64,000 bases of DNA from Pleurostoma richardsiae (lineage: Eukaryota > Ascomycota > Sordariomycetes > Calosphaeriales > Pleurostomataceae), in the NCBI GenBank assembly GCA_030052745.1, contig JANBVO010000004.1, forward strand, positions 868,001 through 932,000, written 5' to 3'. The translations under genes and the position numbers were made by a program. Shown in pieces: positions 1 to 11,219 of this stretch; positions within the stretch are counted from its first letter, which is position 1, and every line of letters begins with the position of its first letter. The notes below the pieces were generated by a model that worked only from the letters and a program-made list of their open reading frames with translations, had not been told where the DNA came from and searched no databases.

Positions 1-1
1 T

Positions 2-163
2 ATCAAGGACTACACCGCCAGCGCCCCGACCCCCAGCCACGGACCCACCCAGATCCGCGGCTGGAACCATACGGCTAGCCGGCGGGCCCGTGAGGCAGCG
101 GCAGCGGCGGCGGCGGCAGCTGCCAAAGCCGAGGGCTCTCCTGAGCGCGACGAACACAAGTGA
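2..163 (+). CDS. 3' end of an unidentified protein (partial)
   Basis: An open frame enters from the left edge and stops at TGA 161-163, giving the last 53 residues. The tail holds Thr/Ser/Pro-rich sequence, a WNHTASRRAR basic stretch, then a run of ten alanines (GCG/GCA/GCC codons) and a charged end (SPERDEHK). I do not recognise the family and no domain is visible. The frame could be the end of an exon or of a whole gene; nothing upstream is available. It is convergent with AOS1, with about 850 bases between the two stop codons. The call rests on an uninterrupted frame, protein-like composition and a stop, so it is moderate only. Confidence 0.5.
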   Translation: MKDYTASAPTPSHGPTQIRGWNHTASRRAREAAAAAAAAAAKAEGSPERDEHK

Positions 164-1009
164 TGATGCCCTCCTCTAGGGGATGTTCAAAATTCCACGG
201 GAAACAAGGCGATAGACGAAAGGTTGAGGTGAAGGAACATACTTAAGAGAGGAGACGAGCAATGTAACTCCGTCTCCGGCGAAAAGCATAGCGTTTGCTT
301 TTCCCAACACCATCATGTCAGAGTATATACAGACGCACCTTTCCATTTGTCGGAGTTCAGGTTTAGGCCAGAAAAGGGGGCCATTGAGGGACAAGGGCAC
401 GATGATACCCAGTGCGGAACTCGTTTGCTCTTTCTTGCTTGCAATTTTTTTCCCCCGGAATCAGGACAAAGCGAAGGTATCCGCGCTTCTGGGGCATTTA
501 CACGGAAAGGAAGACGATCCCGGGAACCAGGGAATGAATGTCGGGCGACAGAGCCCGAAAATTAAGCCTATAAGTTTGCTTGCAATTGATATGCCCTCAG
601 ACGGAGGGTTGTTTCCCTACATGTGTGCCGGGATGATGCTGCATTTGGCGGGTGACTGTGTTTAGAAGCTTGGAAGGAGAAGACAACACTTTGTGAAATG
701 TTACATTCGGCGCAGAGATGCTGAGCTAGGTGTCCAGCTGGTGCCAATGAAAACCCGTCTCAATAGTATGTGATACCCGCAGGCAGAAATTCACAGTCTC
801 ATGGTGCCACCGTCCTTTACTGTACAAATTGACGCCGTGCTTTTAATGCACTCCGGGCATCCCGATTTCCATCACCATCCGGCTAGCGAGCAAGTGTTAT
901 GTCGAATCCTCCAGCGGCAGTACCGTTACCAATCCCCATGCGATTTACCAACCACCCTATACTCAAACAAGGACAGACGCCCTAAGACTACCCAGGGCCC
1001 CCCATGTCT
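164..1009. other. Convergent spacer between the left-edge gene and AOS1
   Basis: This stretch should contain the 3' UTRs of both flanking genes. Short open frames occur on both strands, but none has splice signals or family resemblance. I see no gene or repeat here. Confidence 0.5.
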
Positions 1010-2482
1010 CTATGTGGAACCAGAGAGGTCGACCAAGCCAGCCGGATCCATCGGTGGCATGCCGGCCGCCATCATGGCAGCAGCGGGGTCGAGGCCCAGG
1101 GCGCCGTTGCCGAACCCCGCCATGGCCAGTGGCAGGAGCTGCGTGCCGAGGGCGCCCTCGGGGTGCAGCGGGTACATGTTGGCCTCCATGGTGTTCCCGT
1201 CGAAGATGACCATGTTCTGTATGGGCTGCTGCGTCTGCCCCAGCACGTTGATGACGTCCTGCGCCAGCTGGCCGCCGAGGATGGCCGCCACGGGCGCGAC
1301 CTCGGCGCCGATGCTCTGGGAGAAGCCGCGCAGGAACGCCGAGGTCAGGGTCTCGGCGGGCAGGCCGAGCGCGTTATGCTTGAGCTGCGCCCGCTTTGTG
1401 AACTCCTTGAGGTCCTCCATCGTCTTCTGCGGCAGCCGGCCGCGCGCTTGCTGGAACTCCCACAGACCGCGGAGGCACGGCAGAGCGGGTGAGACGGCCC
1501 GGAGGCGCCGCTTGGACTTGCGGTACTCCTCGGGCAGATAGGAGCCATCGCTGGCGAGCAGCCAGGTGCTGTAGAGCTCGCGCTTGGTTACCATCTCGAT
1601 GGTGCGGCCGCCCTCCTTCTTGGTCCTGACGTCGACGACCATGCGCGTCTTGGATTCCAGGCCGACGGCCGTGGCCACGTTGCCCTTGTCCCGCTGGATC
1701 ACGTAGTCGTGCTCAATAAGGTCGGCGAAGATGAAGCCGAACAGGCCGTGCGAGCCGGCCGCGTAGAACGGCCGCCCGTTCAGCCGCGTCGCCGTGTTGA
1801 TGACGTCCAGGGCGTTGGGGTCGAGGTCCGTGGCGATGACGATGTCGAAGCCCGAGAAGTAGCTTGAGCCCTTGGACCGAATGTCGCTCGCGTCGGCGTT
1901 GACCCGGACCCGCGGGTTCAGCTTCTGGATCTGCGGCAGAGCTGCCTCCGCGCGATTCATGCCGAGGTGGCCGTCCGCGGCGGATAGGAAGAACTGCGCG
2001 CCGAGGTCGGCCTCGGTGACGGTCTCGTGGTCGATGACCGTCAACGAACCGATGCCGGCGAGGACGAGGTTCTTGGCGATCTCGTTTGCGAGAGCCTTCA
2101 TGGTGATGAGAAGGATGTTGGCGCTCCGGATCTTCTCCTGCGCCTGCATGCCCCACAGGCGGATCTGTCTGTCATAGAGGGCAATTTCATCTAGACACTA
2201 TTAGCTATCTGAAATATGAATATGCCTTGGTCCACTGTTCTACCGACCTGCACTCATGGATTCGGGTGCTGGGCCGGGATTGGTGCCGTTGCTGCTGGTG
2301 TTAAGTGGTTGCTGGATGGGCATCATCGCCGACATGTCCATGAGGGGTGCGCCGGCGGCCGACATCATGGCGTTGTGAAAGGCCAGGTCTGCCTGTGTAG
2401 GAACTTGCCCTATGGATGAGAGGTCGTTCTCCGCAGGGACGTAGTCCTCGAGAGGCAGGCCTCCCTGGTTGGGGTGATCCAT
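1010..2482 (-). CDS. AOS1: SUMO-activating enzyme E1, AOS1-type subunit
   Basis: Model: complement(1010..2190, 2248..2482), 471 aa. The product is expected to pair with UBA2 to adenylate SUMO before its transfer to UBC9, mainly in the nucleus. After the splice the protein reads SADEIALYDRQIRLWG, the characteristic opening of AOS1/E1 N-terminal halves. It continues with a ThiF-type nucleotide-binding core (LAGIGSLTVID) and a C-terminal block AILGGQLAQDVINV typical of E1 enzymes. No catalytic cysteine is expected in this subunit. The 57-bp intron is phase 1 (G|GTCGGT ... CTAG) and restores the Asp codon. About 78 residues precede the E1 core, making it longer than the roughly 350-aa yeast protein; this extension is Met/Pro/Ser-rich. 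The start is the only ATG opening that frame. The gene is divergent from the gene at 3525, so 2483-3524 probably serves both. Identification is strong. Confidence 0.93.
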
Positions 2483-3524
2483 GATACTGGCGAGAGGCTT
2501 AGCGAACAGACCGAGAGAGATTATGAGTTAGCCAAGAGTTTCTTCGGGTCGGTGTTGCGACTTCGTGCTTGAAACGAGATATGAGAAATGCACGAAGACA
2601 AAGCAGGTAACGTTGAGATGGAGATGTGAGAATGGACGTTGTTGTGATCCGTTTGCTCGGGAGAATAATTTGTCAACTTCCACAGGTCGAGGCTGCGAGA
2701 CTGACTGCGAAGGTAGATGGATGTTTCGATGAATTTGTCGACAACAAACGGACCAATGAGAAATGCTGGATTGCCTGAAACTAACGTCTGGTCACAGCAA
2801 GGGCACAGAGACCTGCTTCACCGACTCGAAGTAGCGTCGCCTTCTTTATTTTGATAGGATCGTCGACCTTCTCTCGTCGAAGTCCTTTGTCTCAGAGCCT
2901 CTTCTGGTACATCGGCTGCGCCATGTCATCAGAACCGGCGACAGTTGGCGATGCTCATCGATAAGAGTTGTGCAGTGTTGGCTTATGGCGGCGCTAATAC
3001 ATACCGCTTTATTCTTAGTACAAATCCTGGAAATCCCCTGCTAGCGACGCGGTGCGGCACGGTCTCCAGAGTGGCTGTAGTCGGTGTTTAATAGGTACTG
3101 CTCCGTGACGTCGCATCCGCAATGGATTCCCCCGGGCTGGGATGAGGTAATGCGTTGTCCTCTAACAATTTGCAGCTATGCTGGCCTGCGCCGCTCTACC
3201 CTGCACTTTGCAGCGTCAGCCAACTCTATCGGCGCCCCGAAAAGCCCCGCCCCATCTTATTGTGCAACTTAGCGAAAGCCACATAGGACACCATCCTCCA
3301 CCCTGCACCCACCTCTCCAACTCGATAGGATATCTCTCGAACTCTGTGCTCGCTCCTCCGTCTGCTTCTCCTCTTTCACAGTCTCTCGTCTCTCGCCTGG
3401 CCCCTCAACCGTCTGCGGCCAATTTCTCAACAGCCAACGCTACTGGCGAGAACTGCATGAGACCCTGTTGCATTCCCTGGTATCGGACGACGCTCCAGAT
3501 TCGCTCCCCCGCTCTTGTCGCTTA
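2483..3524. other. Divergent promoter region, AOS1 / gene at 3525
   Basis: About 1.04 kb separates the two start codons. The right half (3300-3520) is C/T-rich, as in fungal promoters and 5' leaders. No protein-like frame with splice support is visible. Confidence 0.5.
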
Positions 3525-5698
3525 ATGGTGAGTTAGACCTCGGAAAGCTATGGACGCTTTGGCGGAACCTCATTTGATGCTGTCAAACCCTGAGTTGCCT
3601 CGTTGCCTTGAAGCCTGACGATCCAGCCTGACGGTTCCGCTGCGTGTTTGCCGATATCCTTCTCCTACGCTCTCGAGGACACTCTTCATCTGATCTCAGT
3701 ATTCATTGCTGACATTTTCCCTCCTCTGCAGTCTGGGCATCGTCCCCGGCCTCCCAGCCGCCCTTCGGACTCTGATCATATAGACATCCACGCACGCCTA
3801 CAGATACTTCAGGCGGCCGTTGCGCGATACCGGGCGAGAGGAGAAAGGAACGAGGTTGCTGAAGCACGGTACCGAGCCGCTATTGGCGCCCGGAATAGGG
3901 CCGCTCGCGAAGCTATTGAGCGCGAGATTGCAGAACGGAGGCGGCGCTCGCAAGAGGGGAGCCAGGCCGCTACGGAGCGATATCGCACCGCCAACGAACT
4001 TGTCCGCTCCATCCTCGATGACCGGCCGCCCACAGCTGAGGTCAGTCCGTCGGGAGAATTGCTTCGAGCCATAGAAGCACGATACCACCCAGCCAGCGCG
4101 GAGAGCGGCCCTCGCCAGCACTTGAGCCCAAACGCATCTTCCGGGCGCAGCATGTCATCGGACCCAACGCGGGATCTCCAACGCAGATTCTCCAGGGACC
4201 CGCAGGAGCGAAACTCGGAGACTCTTCCAAGCTTGTCAAGTCTGTCTAGTGGTGGCCCGGCGCTCCCTCCCCTGAGGTCGTTGGGTTCAAGAAGAGGACC
4301 AACCATGTCTGGATCCAATGGCGGCACGAGCGGTCGTCCTGTTCCTCGATACCGTCCTAGCGACAGATTCTTGGAGCGGCAACGGAATGCATGGGAGCAG
4401 AGCCGCAACTCAAACTCAACCTTTGAAGATCTGGATCAGCACCTTGAAGACGCGAACTCGCATCTCCGGGCACTCCTAGACTTCCCTACCATGTCCCCCC
4501 TGCCATCCATTGGATCACCACCTTCCCGTGGTCAGGACCATTCTGAAGAACCTAGAGGGCGAAAGCGACGAAAACTGGACCCGAACACATCTAGCTCGGG
4601 ATATAAAGGCTTCCGCTACGGCAGATATGGCCAGGTTGAGCCAGGCCGGCTGACTATGGAGATTGTCAGTTGTGATGGTGGCATGTATTCAGACGAGTCT
4701 TCCTACGCCGCGGAGAACATCTTGAAGAACGACAATTCTGTATACTGTACGAAGGGCAACAGATGCAACATTGTCCTGAGGCACCAAGGTGCCACTGTCT
4801 TCAGCCTCAAGGAGCTCGTCGTTAAAGCCCCTGGATCAAACTACTCCTCCCCGTAAGTGCTCGCGCAGCTTTTGACGCCTTTATAGCTGTTTCAATGGCT
4901 AATAGGTCACCGAGCAGAGTCCGCGAAGGCATGGTCTTCGTCTCCATGGATTCAGACGAGCTATTGGCAAGGACAGCGCAATACCAAATTCAGTACGTCT
5001 CAGCAAATGACCCGACAAAGACGTCCGTCGAGCGAGAGGGCTGGGCGCGGGGTCGGGGCGGGCAGGGTCGGGCGGCTGTGCCTATTCTCTCGATACGGCA
5101 TAATGAAGACGGAACGACCATGACCAGAGCGCAGATCCGGCAGAGGAGACTGGCCAACTTCAACCTGGAGGAGGACGAGGACTACAGAACGGCTCAGCTA
5201 CCATCTGAATTCAACGTCTCTCCGCCTCAGTTCCATGTGACCACCGAATGCAGCGACGATGAGAACGAGGCCGCGATGCCGAGATACCGAAGGAGGACGC
5301 CTAACCGAATCGGCGCCCTGCCGTTTGAAAGCGACAGCAGCGAGGACGGCGGCCCCTTCAGTGCTTATGACTACGCTTTCCTGGATGATGTTGGGCCGCT
5401 GGGAGACCAGCACTCGGAGAACATGACCCTAGCTGAAGCGGCGGAGGCATCTCAGATAGCGACGCAGGAAGCTGTGCGAGCAGTCGGAGGGGAGCTGATG
5501 GCTCCGCACGCAAGATTCTACATCGAGCAGGAGAAGAGCAAGTGTACAATCAAGTTTGACCCCCCGGTATCTGGGCGGTTCATCCTGTTGAAGATGTGGA
5601 GTCCTCGGCATAACCCTCATGGGAACATCGACATCGAAGGAGTGGTCGCGAAGGGATATGCTGGGCCGAGATACTTCCCCTCTGTGGAATTGCGATAA
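3525..5698 (+). CDS. Conserved-looking nuclear protein with split galactose-binding-like fold
   Basis: Model: 3525..3527, 3732..4852, 4906..5698, 638 aa. The ATG is followed directly by GTGAGT. A 204-bp intron ends in GCTGAC ... CTGCAG and puts SGHRPRPPSRPS in frame with the long exon, so I prefer this start to the ATG at 3648. Residues about 20-110 are helical and Arg/Ala/Glu-rich with recurring R-Y-R. Residues 110-280 are Ser/Pro-rich, and GRKRRKLD near 278-285 looks like a nuclear localisation signal. Residues about 294-375 (LTMEIVSCDGGMY, ENILKND, IVLRHQG) resemble the first half of a discoidin/APC10-type sheet. The last 60 residues (IKFDPPVSGRFILLKMW, IDIEGVVAKGY) resemble the second half, separated by an acidic linker. 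This fold assignment is inference. The 53-bp second intron could also use an acceptor 12 bp downstream. I do not know the function. Confidence 0.72.
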
Positions 5699-6592
5699 GA
5701 AGACGTAACTTGCTTCGAAGAGATGTTTCTCCACGGGTCTATGAGACATGTCCGCTTTACGATGGGACCAGGGCCGGCATGCATTTAGGAATTGGGTAGA
5801 TAGCATCTCGGCTGGCGTTTGGGTCAGTTTGCCGGGAGCATTTGCGTGACAAAGTCATTCGTTTCTCTTCTCAGTATGAGAGCCACCGGAACCCGTGTAA
5901 TACATATTGCATTGTGAGACCCGTTGTGCGGACTCGGCCCCACGAGATGCAATATGCAAGCCGGAAATGCGTCATACTGATGCGACGAATCGACTCATAA
6001 GCCATCATCACGACTAATGGCGCTAATGGCGAGGCTGAGCCAGGGGAGATACTGAGCAGGGCTAAACAACAGCAGATCACCTCAGAGGGGCGTATCCGTA
6101 GCTAAACCCTTCAGGGGCACGCTCTCGTGGGTGTAGGCAAGGAACAGCAAGCAGCCGTGTGTGCATTGGAATAGACGAGTCATCTGATGGGGCGGCGCAG
6201 TGACACGGAGGCGGAAGACCATCCTGGACAGCGAAGCTGCAGGAATAAACTGAGTCATCGGACTACTCGCTAGTGGAAGAATCCAGGGTCTCTAACTTGA
6301 CTGAGCTTGACAGAGCTGCAAGCACTCATCGAGGTCGGTGTTAGTGAGGCGGTAGGAGGGCCTAGCCGACCTTAGCAAAGTGCAAAGTGCCCCGCATCAA
6401 TCGATAGCAGAGAAGGCAAAAACGCCTGTCGAGCTTAAAAACGCCGTCGTGCTCGCATACCGAAAATTTCACCCAAACCACCAAACCTTGCCTAGCAAGC
6501 TGCGATCGAACCTACGACGACACACTCCAGAAACCTTTCCCCATCCCTGAACCACAGAGAGAGAACAGAGAAGCACATACGATAAACGAATC
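5699..6592. other. Spacer before TIF6
   Basis: It holds the 3' flank of the preceding gene and the TIF6 promoter and leader. CA-rich sequence lies just before the TIF6 start codon. I see no gene. Confidence 0.5.
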
Positions 6593-7492
6593 ATGGCTGT
6601 CCGCGCACAATTCGAGAACTCCAACGAGTAAGTTGTGGACGTACATCCGAAAAATTACCCCGCCAGATCCCCGCGGTGATAGCATCCCCATGCTTACACA
6701 TCTCTCTGCTCCTAGGGTTGGCGTCTTCTCAACGCTCACAAATTCTTATGCGCTGGTTTCCCTCGGTGCCAGCGAAAACTTCTACAGCGTCTTCGAGGCT
6801 GAGCTGCAAGATGTCATCCCCATCTGCAGGACCACCATCGCCGGCACCCGCATCGTCGGCCGGTTAACAGCTGGGTAAGTCCCAAGCACAAGCCCGGGTG
6901 GCAGAATCTCCGAGCTTCGTCATGCTTACAGGCGTCCTTCTCTAGAAACCGCAAAGGCCTCCTTGTGCCGACGACGACGACGGACCAGGAGCTCCAGCAC
7001 CTGCGCAACAGCCTACCGGACGAGATCAAGATCCAGCGGATAGAGGAGCGGCTCTCGGCGCTGGGCAACGTGATCGTCGCCAACGACCACATCGCGCTCA
7101 TCCACCCGGACCTGGAGCGCGAAACAGAGGAGATCATCGCGGACGTGCTAGGCGTCGAGGTGTTCCGGCAGACGGTGGCGGACAACGTGCTGGTGGGCAG
7201 CTACATGGCGCTGTCGAACCAGGGCGGACTCGTGCACCCCAAGACGTCTATACAGGACCAGGACGAGCTGTCCAGTCTGCTCCAGGTGCCGCTGGTTGCG
7301 GGCAGCGTCAACCGCGGCAGCAGCGTCATCGGCGGCGGCATGGTCGTCAACGACTGGCTGGCCGTCACGGGGCTGGATACCACGGCCACAGAGCTGAGCG
7401 TCATCGAGAGCGTGTTCCGCCTGGGTGAGGGCGCGGCGCCGGGGAACATCAACACGAACATGAAGGACACGATGGTCGAGTCGTTCTACTGA
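6593..7492 (+). CDS. TIF6: Eukaryotic translation initiation factor 6 (ribosome anti-association factor)
   Basis: Model: 6593..6627, 6716..6874, 6946..7492, 246 aa, essentially the invariant family length (245). eIF6 binds the 60S subunit on its intersubunit face, is needed for 60S maturation in the nucleolus and blocks premature joining with 40S. The sequence begins [19 protein letters not shown] and contains the repeated pseudo-symmetric blocks of the pentein fold ([52 protein letters not shown]). It ends in [11 protein letters not shown], with the Ser-rich tail of animal proteins reduced. Both introns (88 and 71 bp) have GTAAGT donors and both junctions restore conserved residues (E|V and G|N). 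The start is fixed by the family N-terminus. Identification is near certain. Confidence 0.97.
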
Positions 7493-9180
7493 GCGGGTGT
7501 CTTGGGAACCAGGACATTGCGGCCTGCATGCTTTCTTTACCTATCACCAGTTTGGGACACAAGCGTCACCAATAATTGGGCTCGTTTGTGGCCCGGATTG
7601 GGATGGTGATGTTACCGGAGTCTGGTTCACTGGTCATGAGCAGCATATATCGTCGGCGTTGTGCAGACTCAGACGTCCAAGCCAGGACGTTTCACGAGGA
7701 GCCGAGGAGTCGGACTTCTATGGGAACGGGATAAGAGGGTCAAGGATGAGGTGCTTCGTGGCAGGCAAGCGTGGCTAGTTATTGCTCCATGTCTCTTTTT
7801 GTGGAGCCCTGGATATGACATCCGTTTCCCTGTTGATTGGGGAAGACTACAACTAGAGTCGCAGACTCTCGTGGCAGGACCTTGAGGAGCATCTTTCGTC
7901 CGACCTTCGGGACCTGCGGGTATGAAAAGGAGCGGGCCACAGGAGAGAGGTGATGAACAGGGAGATAGACATCTTAAACCGCTAATCGAAAACCTTGGAC
8001 GACTGTACATGGACATGGACAATTTCTGTCTATCAAGGAGTGGCTCCAGATGGAAAATGTTCCGTTTCATACGTCCGGCATTCGGGAGCCCTGGACCAGC
8101 AGACATCTCTGCATAGTTATGTAGGTAGGTATCTTATTCAGAGATGTCCGATAAACTACCGTGATCACGGAGGAGCCGAGTTGCAGAACGTAAATCCAGT
8201 CCCTACTGTGCCAAAAGCTCAACCTGAATCGGCATCTATGTGATACACCTAGGTAGTCTACGGAGGTCTCGAACTAACATTGGGAATGCAGTCTGCAATA
8301 TCTCTCCTAGCGGCGGCCTCTTAGTGGCTCCCAAGCGGTGGTTGTGCGGAGACACTGTGGAGAGGGAGACGCCTCTTACAGCGTACAGCGATGTTCGGCG
8401 GTCCCCTCCATTTCACCGCAGCAACCCTGGCAATCCAGCTGTTTAGAGGTCGTGGCATTCGCTTGCGTCTGTTGTTGAGCTTTCCAAGTTTTTTTCCCGC
8501 GCGCAGAGCGACGGGCGAACGCTGCATAATAGACCCGGCACTGCCCAGTTCTGCTCGGACACGTAAAAGCCACTGTCTTGCTTCTCTTTTTGTTTACTTC
8601 CGACAGCCACCCTCTCATCCTTGCTTGATTCTTACAGCGCCGCATACCAGTTCATAGGCAAGGGGCCATCGATTGACCCTGCGAGGGACGCGCCGGCTTA
8701 AGACAGACACAGCAGCTAGTTATCCCCGGCCGTGGATCACCGGATCACTGGATCACTGCGACCCTTGCTTCGGTTTCTGTTTCTCACCCTCGCCCCGTCT
8801 GCTCAGTACCTGTGCGAAACAGCCTCTAGCACAACGCATGTCCGCCCACCGCCAGCTTTATGCAGATAAAGTTCGGCCTTCTTTAGCAGCTATAGACTTG
8901 CTTCCCGGCGCCGACCGCCACCGAAGACCCCCGCCATCCAAAGGCTGCTGAAGAATCGTGAAAGAGCTCTTCGCCGCGGCGCCCTGGTCTTTTGGAGACT
9001 CGGAATACCATCAGCCCCTGGTCAAGCCTGGCTTGGTCTGACTCGACTGGTGCAGGTGCTTCCTTGTAATTCTTGCCCCTGGTGCTGGACCCCACCTAAA
9101 CGTCTCAAGGGCCAGCAGTCAGCCACGATCATACTCCCTGGCGATCGACTGATTGTCCCGCCCGAGACACCTTATTCGTC
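7493..9180. other. Spacer, TIF6 to coiled-coil gene
   Basis: This 1.7 kb stretch has no supported gene. A GGTAGGTA motif occurs near 8118-8128. A short direct repeat of GGATCAC (three copies) lies at about 8735-8755. From about 8560 the strand becomes C/T-rich, consistent with the promoter and 5' leader of the gene starting at 9181. Confidence 0.5.
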
Positions 9181-10743
9181 ATGCTAAGGTCCAATATGGC
9201 CGCGCAACATACCTCGCCGGCTGATGTGCGGCAAGCGTTTCCTTCTCCAGGCCTGCCAGCATCAATCCAGACCCACGACGATTCAGATGCGTTCCCTTCT
9301 TCTGCAGGCTGGACCGAGAACCACGTAGCACAACCGTCACAGCAGGCATACAACGAGCCGCGCCCGCTGCAAGAGTACCACAGTGCCTACTCAGATGCGG
9401 AGCCCACCTCGTCTCGCCCTTCCACGCACGGCCGGCAGCAGTCGTTCACGAACTTCCTGCCACGGAGCATCAGAGAGAGGATACCATCGCCGGAGAGGAG
9501 AAAGCCGATCCCCGTGTTCGAGGAGATGCCTCTCACCGGCGACGGGACGAAGGGTCGGCAGTCGGAAAGCACAAGAGGCGGGATAGGGGGTCTTCTGTCC
9601 GGCATGTCCGCCCCCGTGGCCCTGGGCTTCCACAACCGGTCGGAGGGTGACTCTCCGTCGAGAGCCTCGACGCCCGACACGACGCCGACCCGGCTACGCA
9701 AGAGCCAGACCACCGCATTCGACGTCCCCACGCCGAAGAGCAATGCAAGCAGCACCGGTCGCTTCGCCTTCCTCGCATCCTCCATGTCGGCCATCTCGCG
9801 CTTTACCCAGGGCTCGGCGAGCCCCGGCCCGGACGACGAGCTCGCCGGCATTGACGTGGAGGCCGCGCTCTTCCCCGCCGGGCCCCCGACCGACCGCGAC
9901 ACCTTCTCGCCCGCGGCGTTCAAGAACCTGCAGGCGAACGCGACGGGCCTGCTGCTCAAGATGCAGGGGGCGTACCGGCAGCGGCTCGCGGCGCTGCGGG
10001 AGCTGGAGGCCGAGCGGGAGGCGCAGCGCGAGGAGCTCGAGGAGGCGGAGACGCGCGCGGCGCACCTCAAGATGCAGCTCGAGGGCATGGCGCTGCGGGC
10101 CGCCGAGCAGGAGCGCGACATGCGGCGGCTGGCGGAGGAGCTCGGCGCGGAGAGGAGGGCGAGGGCGGAGGAGCGGGAGAGGGCCGCCCGGGAGAAGGCG
10201 GGGCCGGCGGTGCGCGAGCACGTCCTGATGCTGTCGTCGGAGGGCGGGTCGACGGTCTCGGAGGACCTGGGCGTCGACGAGGAGGAGCAGCAGCGGCGCC
10301 GGCTGCGGAAGAGGAGGGACTGGCGGGAGAGCGCGGGGACGGTCAAGTCGGAGGCCAGCAGCTTCGACACGGACGAGGAGAGCGCTGGCGACGAGAGCGT
10401 CTTCTCGAGGTCGCGGAGCCCGACGATTGCTTTGCCCCCCGGCAGCGGCGCGGAGAGCAGCGCCGGCAGGCTGTCGGGATCCGGGAGGCCCAGGGCGGCG
10501 GCGCCCCAGATGAGCACCTTCCAGAAGATCATCAAGAACATCTCCGGGGACCAGCCGAGAGACCAGGAAGAGCAGGGCTCCGGCTACGACGGCTGCGGGA
10601 ACTGCAGGGGCCAGGACGCCAGCGTGGCGTGGGACACGGTCAGCCTGCTGAGGGACGAGAACAAGGCCCTGAAGCAGCGCGTGGGCCAGCTGGAGGTCGC
10701 CGTGGAGGGCGCGTTGGATATGGTCAATGGCATTGGGATATGA
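9181..10743 (+). CDS. Intronless coiled-coil protein of unknown function
   Basis: A single open frame of 520 aa. The N-terminal 240 residues are Ser/Pro/Thr-rich and probably disordered, with PRSIRERIPSPERRKPIP and a conserved-looking GRFAFLASSMSAISRF segment near 195-210. Residues about 250-345 form a long Glu/Arg/Ala-rich heptad array (LRELEAEREAQREELEEAE), a probable coiled coil. An acidic, Ser-rich linker follows. A second heptad segment (LLRDENKALKQRVGQLEVA) lies at the C-terminus, just after a CGNC pair. This suggests a scaffolding or self-associating protein, perhaps cytoskeletal, but no family is recognised. The coding strand is extremely GC-rich in the coiled-coil part, so other frames there are also open; they lack the amphipathic pattern. 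The second in-frame ATG six codons downstream is an alternative start. Confidence 0.75.
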   Translation: MLRSNMAAQHTSPADVRQAFPSPGLPASIQTHDDSDAFPSSAGWTENHVAQPSQQAYNEPRPLQEYHSAYSDAEPTSSRPSTHGRQQSFTNFLPRSIRERIPSPERRKPIPVFEEMPLTGDGTKGRQSESTRGGIGGLLSGMSAPVALGFHNRSEGDSPSRASTPDTTPTRLRKSQTTAFDVPTPKSNASSTGRFAFLASSMSAISRFTQGSASPGPDDELAGIDVEAALFPAGPPTDRDTFSPAAFKNLQANATGLLLKMQGAYRQRLAALRELEAEREAQREELEEAETRAAHLKMQLEGMALRAAEQERDMRRLAEELGAERRARAEERERAAREKAGPAVREHVLMLSSEGGSTVSEDLGVDEEEQQRRRLRKRRDWRESAGTVKSEASSFDTDEESAGDESVFSRSRSPTIALPPGSGAESSAGRLSGSGRPRAAAPQMSTFQKIIKNISGDQPRDQEEQGSGYDGCGNCRGQDASVAWDTVSLLRDENKALKQRVGQLEVAVEGALDMVNGIGI

Positions 10744-11219
10744 TGTCTTGGTGCTGAACAGAGACCGTTACGCCGGGTGTCTGGCCGCCTTCTACGGAAT
10801 TGCATTAGAATGGGCACGGATAGATTGGACTTTTAAGAAGGCACTGATTGTCTTCATGGCTCTATTGTGGTAGAGCGAATGAAGGTTCCGGGGACTAAGC
10901 TTATGCATAGACATGGGTCCGGCAAGCGTACAGGGAGGTAGCTACATGATACCATCATAGGAAAGCACGAATCCCGCTGTTCGTATGCCTGTCTAGAGAG
11001 TGTCCGTACGTGTTCTCGCCCGCCACATGAAATGAAGGCTTCCATCGACCGCTCTCCACCTGCTACCGATGGTACCAGCAATCTCATTCTCATGTCAAAT
11101 GGCGAGATAGGGACTACTCGGGGTGACAGAATTCGTGCCTTCACTGGGTCTGTTTTGCAGGATATATAGACACCGTGTATGTACAACAAGGACCGACCGC
11201 CCGGTTCTACCTCATCCGT
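10744..11219. other. Convergent spacer between coiled-coil gene and NDUFB3
   Basis: This is 3' flank for both genes. No gene, repeat or RNA is recognisable. Confidence 0.5.

Noticed and set aside
801-1541. Open frame on plus overlapping the AOS1 3' half
   Set aside because: Antisense shadow of AOS1 with random composition.
9387-10541. Long open frame antisense to the coiled-coil gene
   Set aside because: It mirrors a very GC-rich coding exon; Ser/Arg/Ala composition is an antisense artefact and no splice or domain signal supports it.
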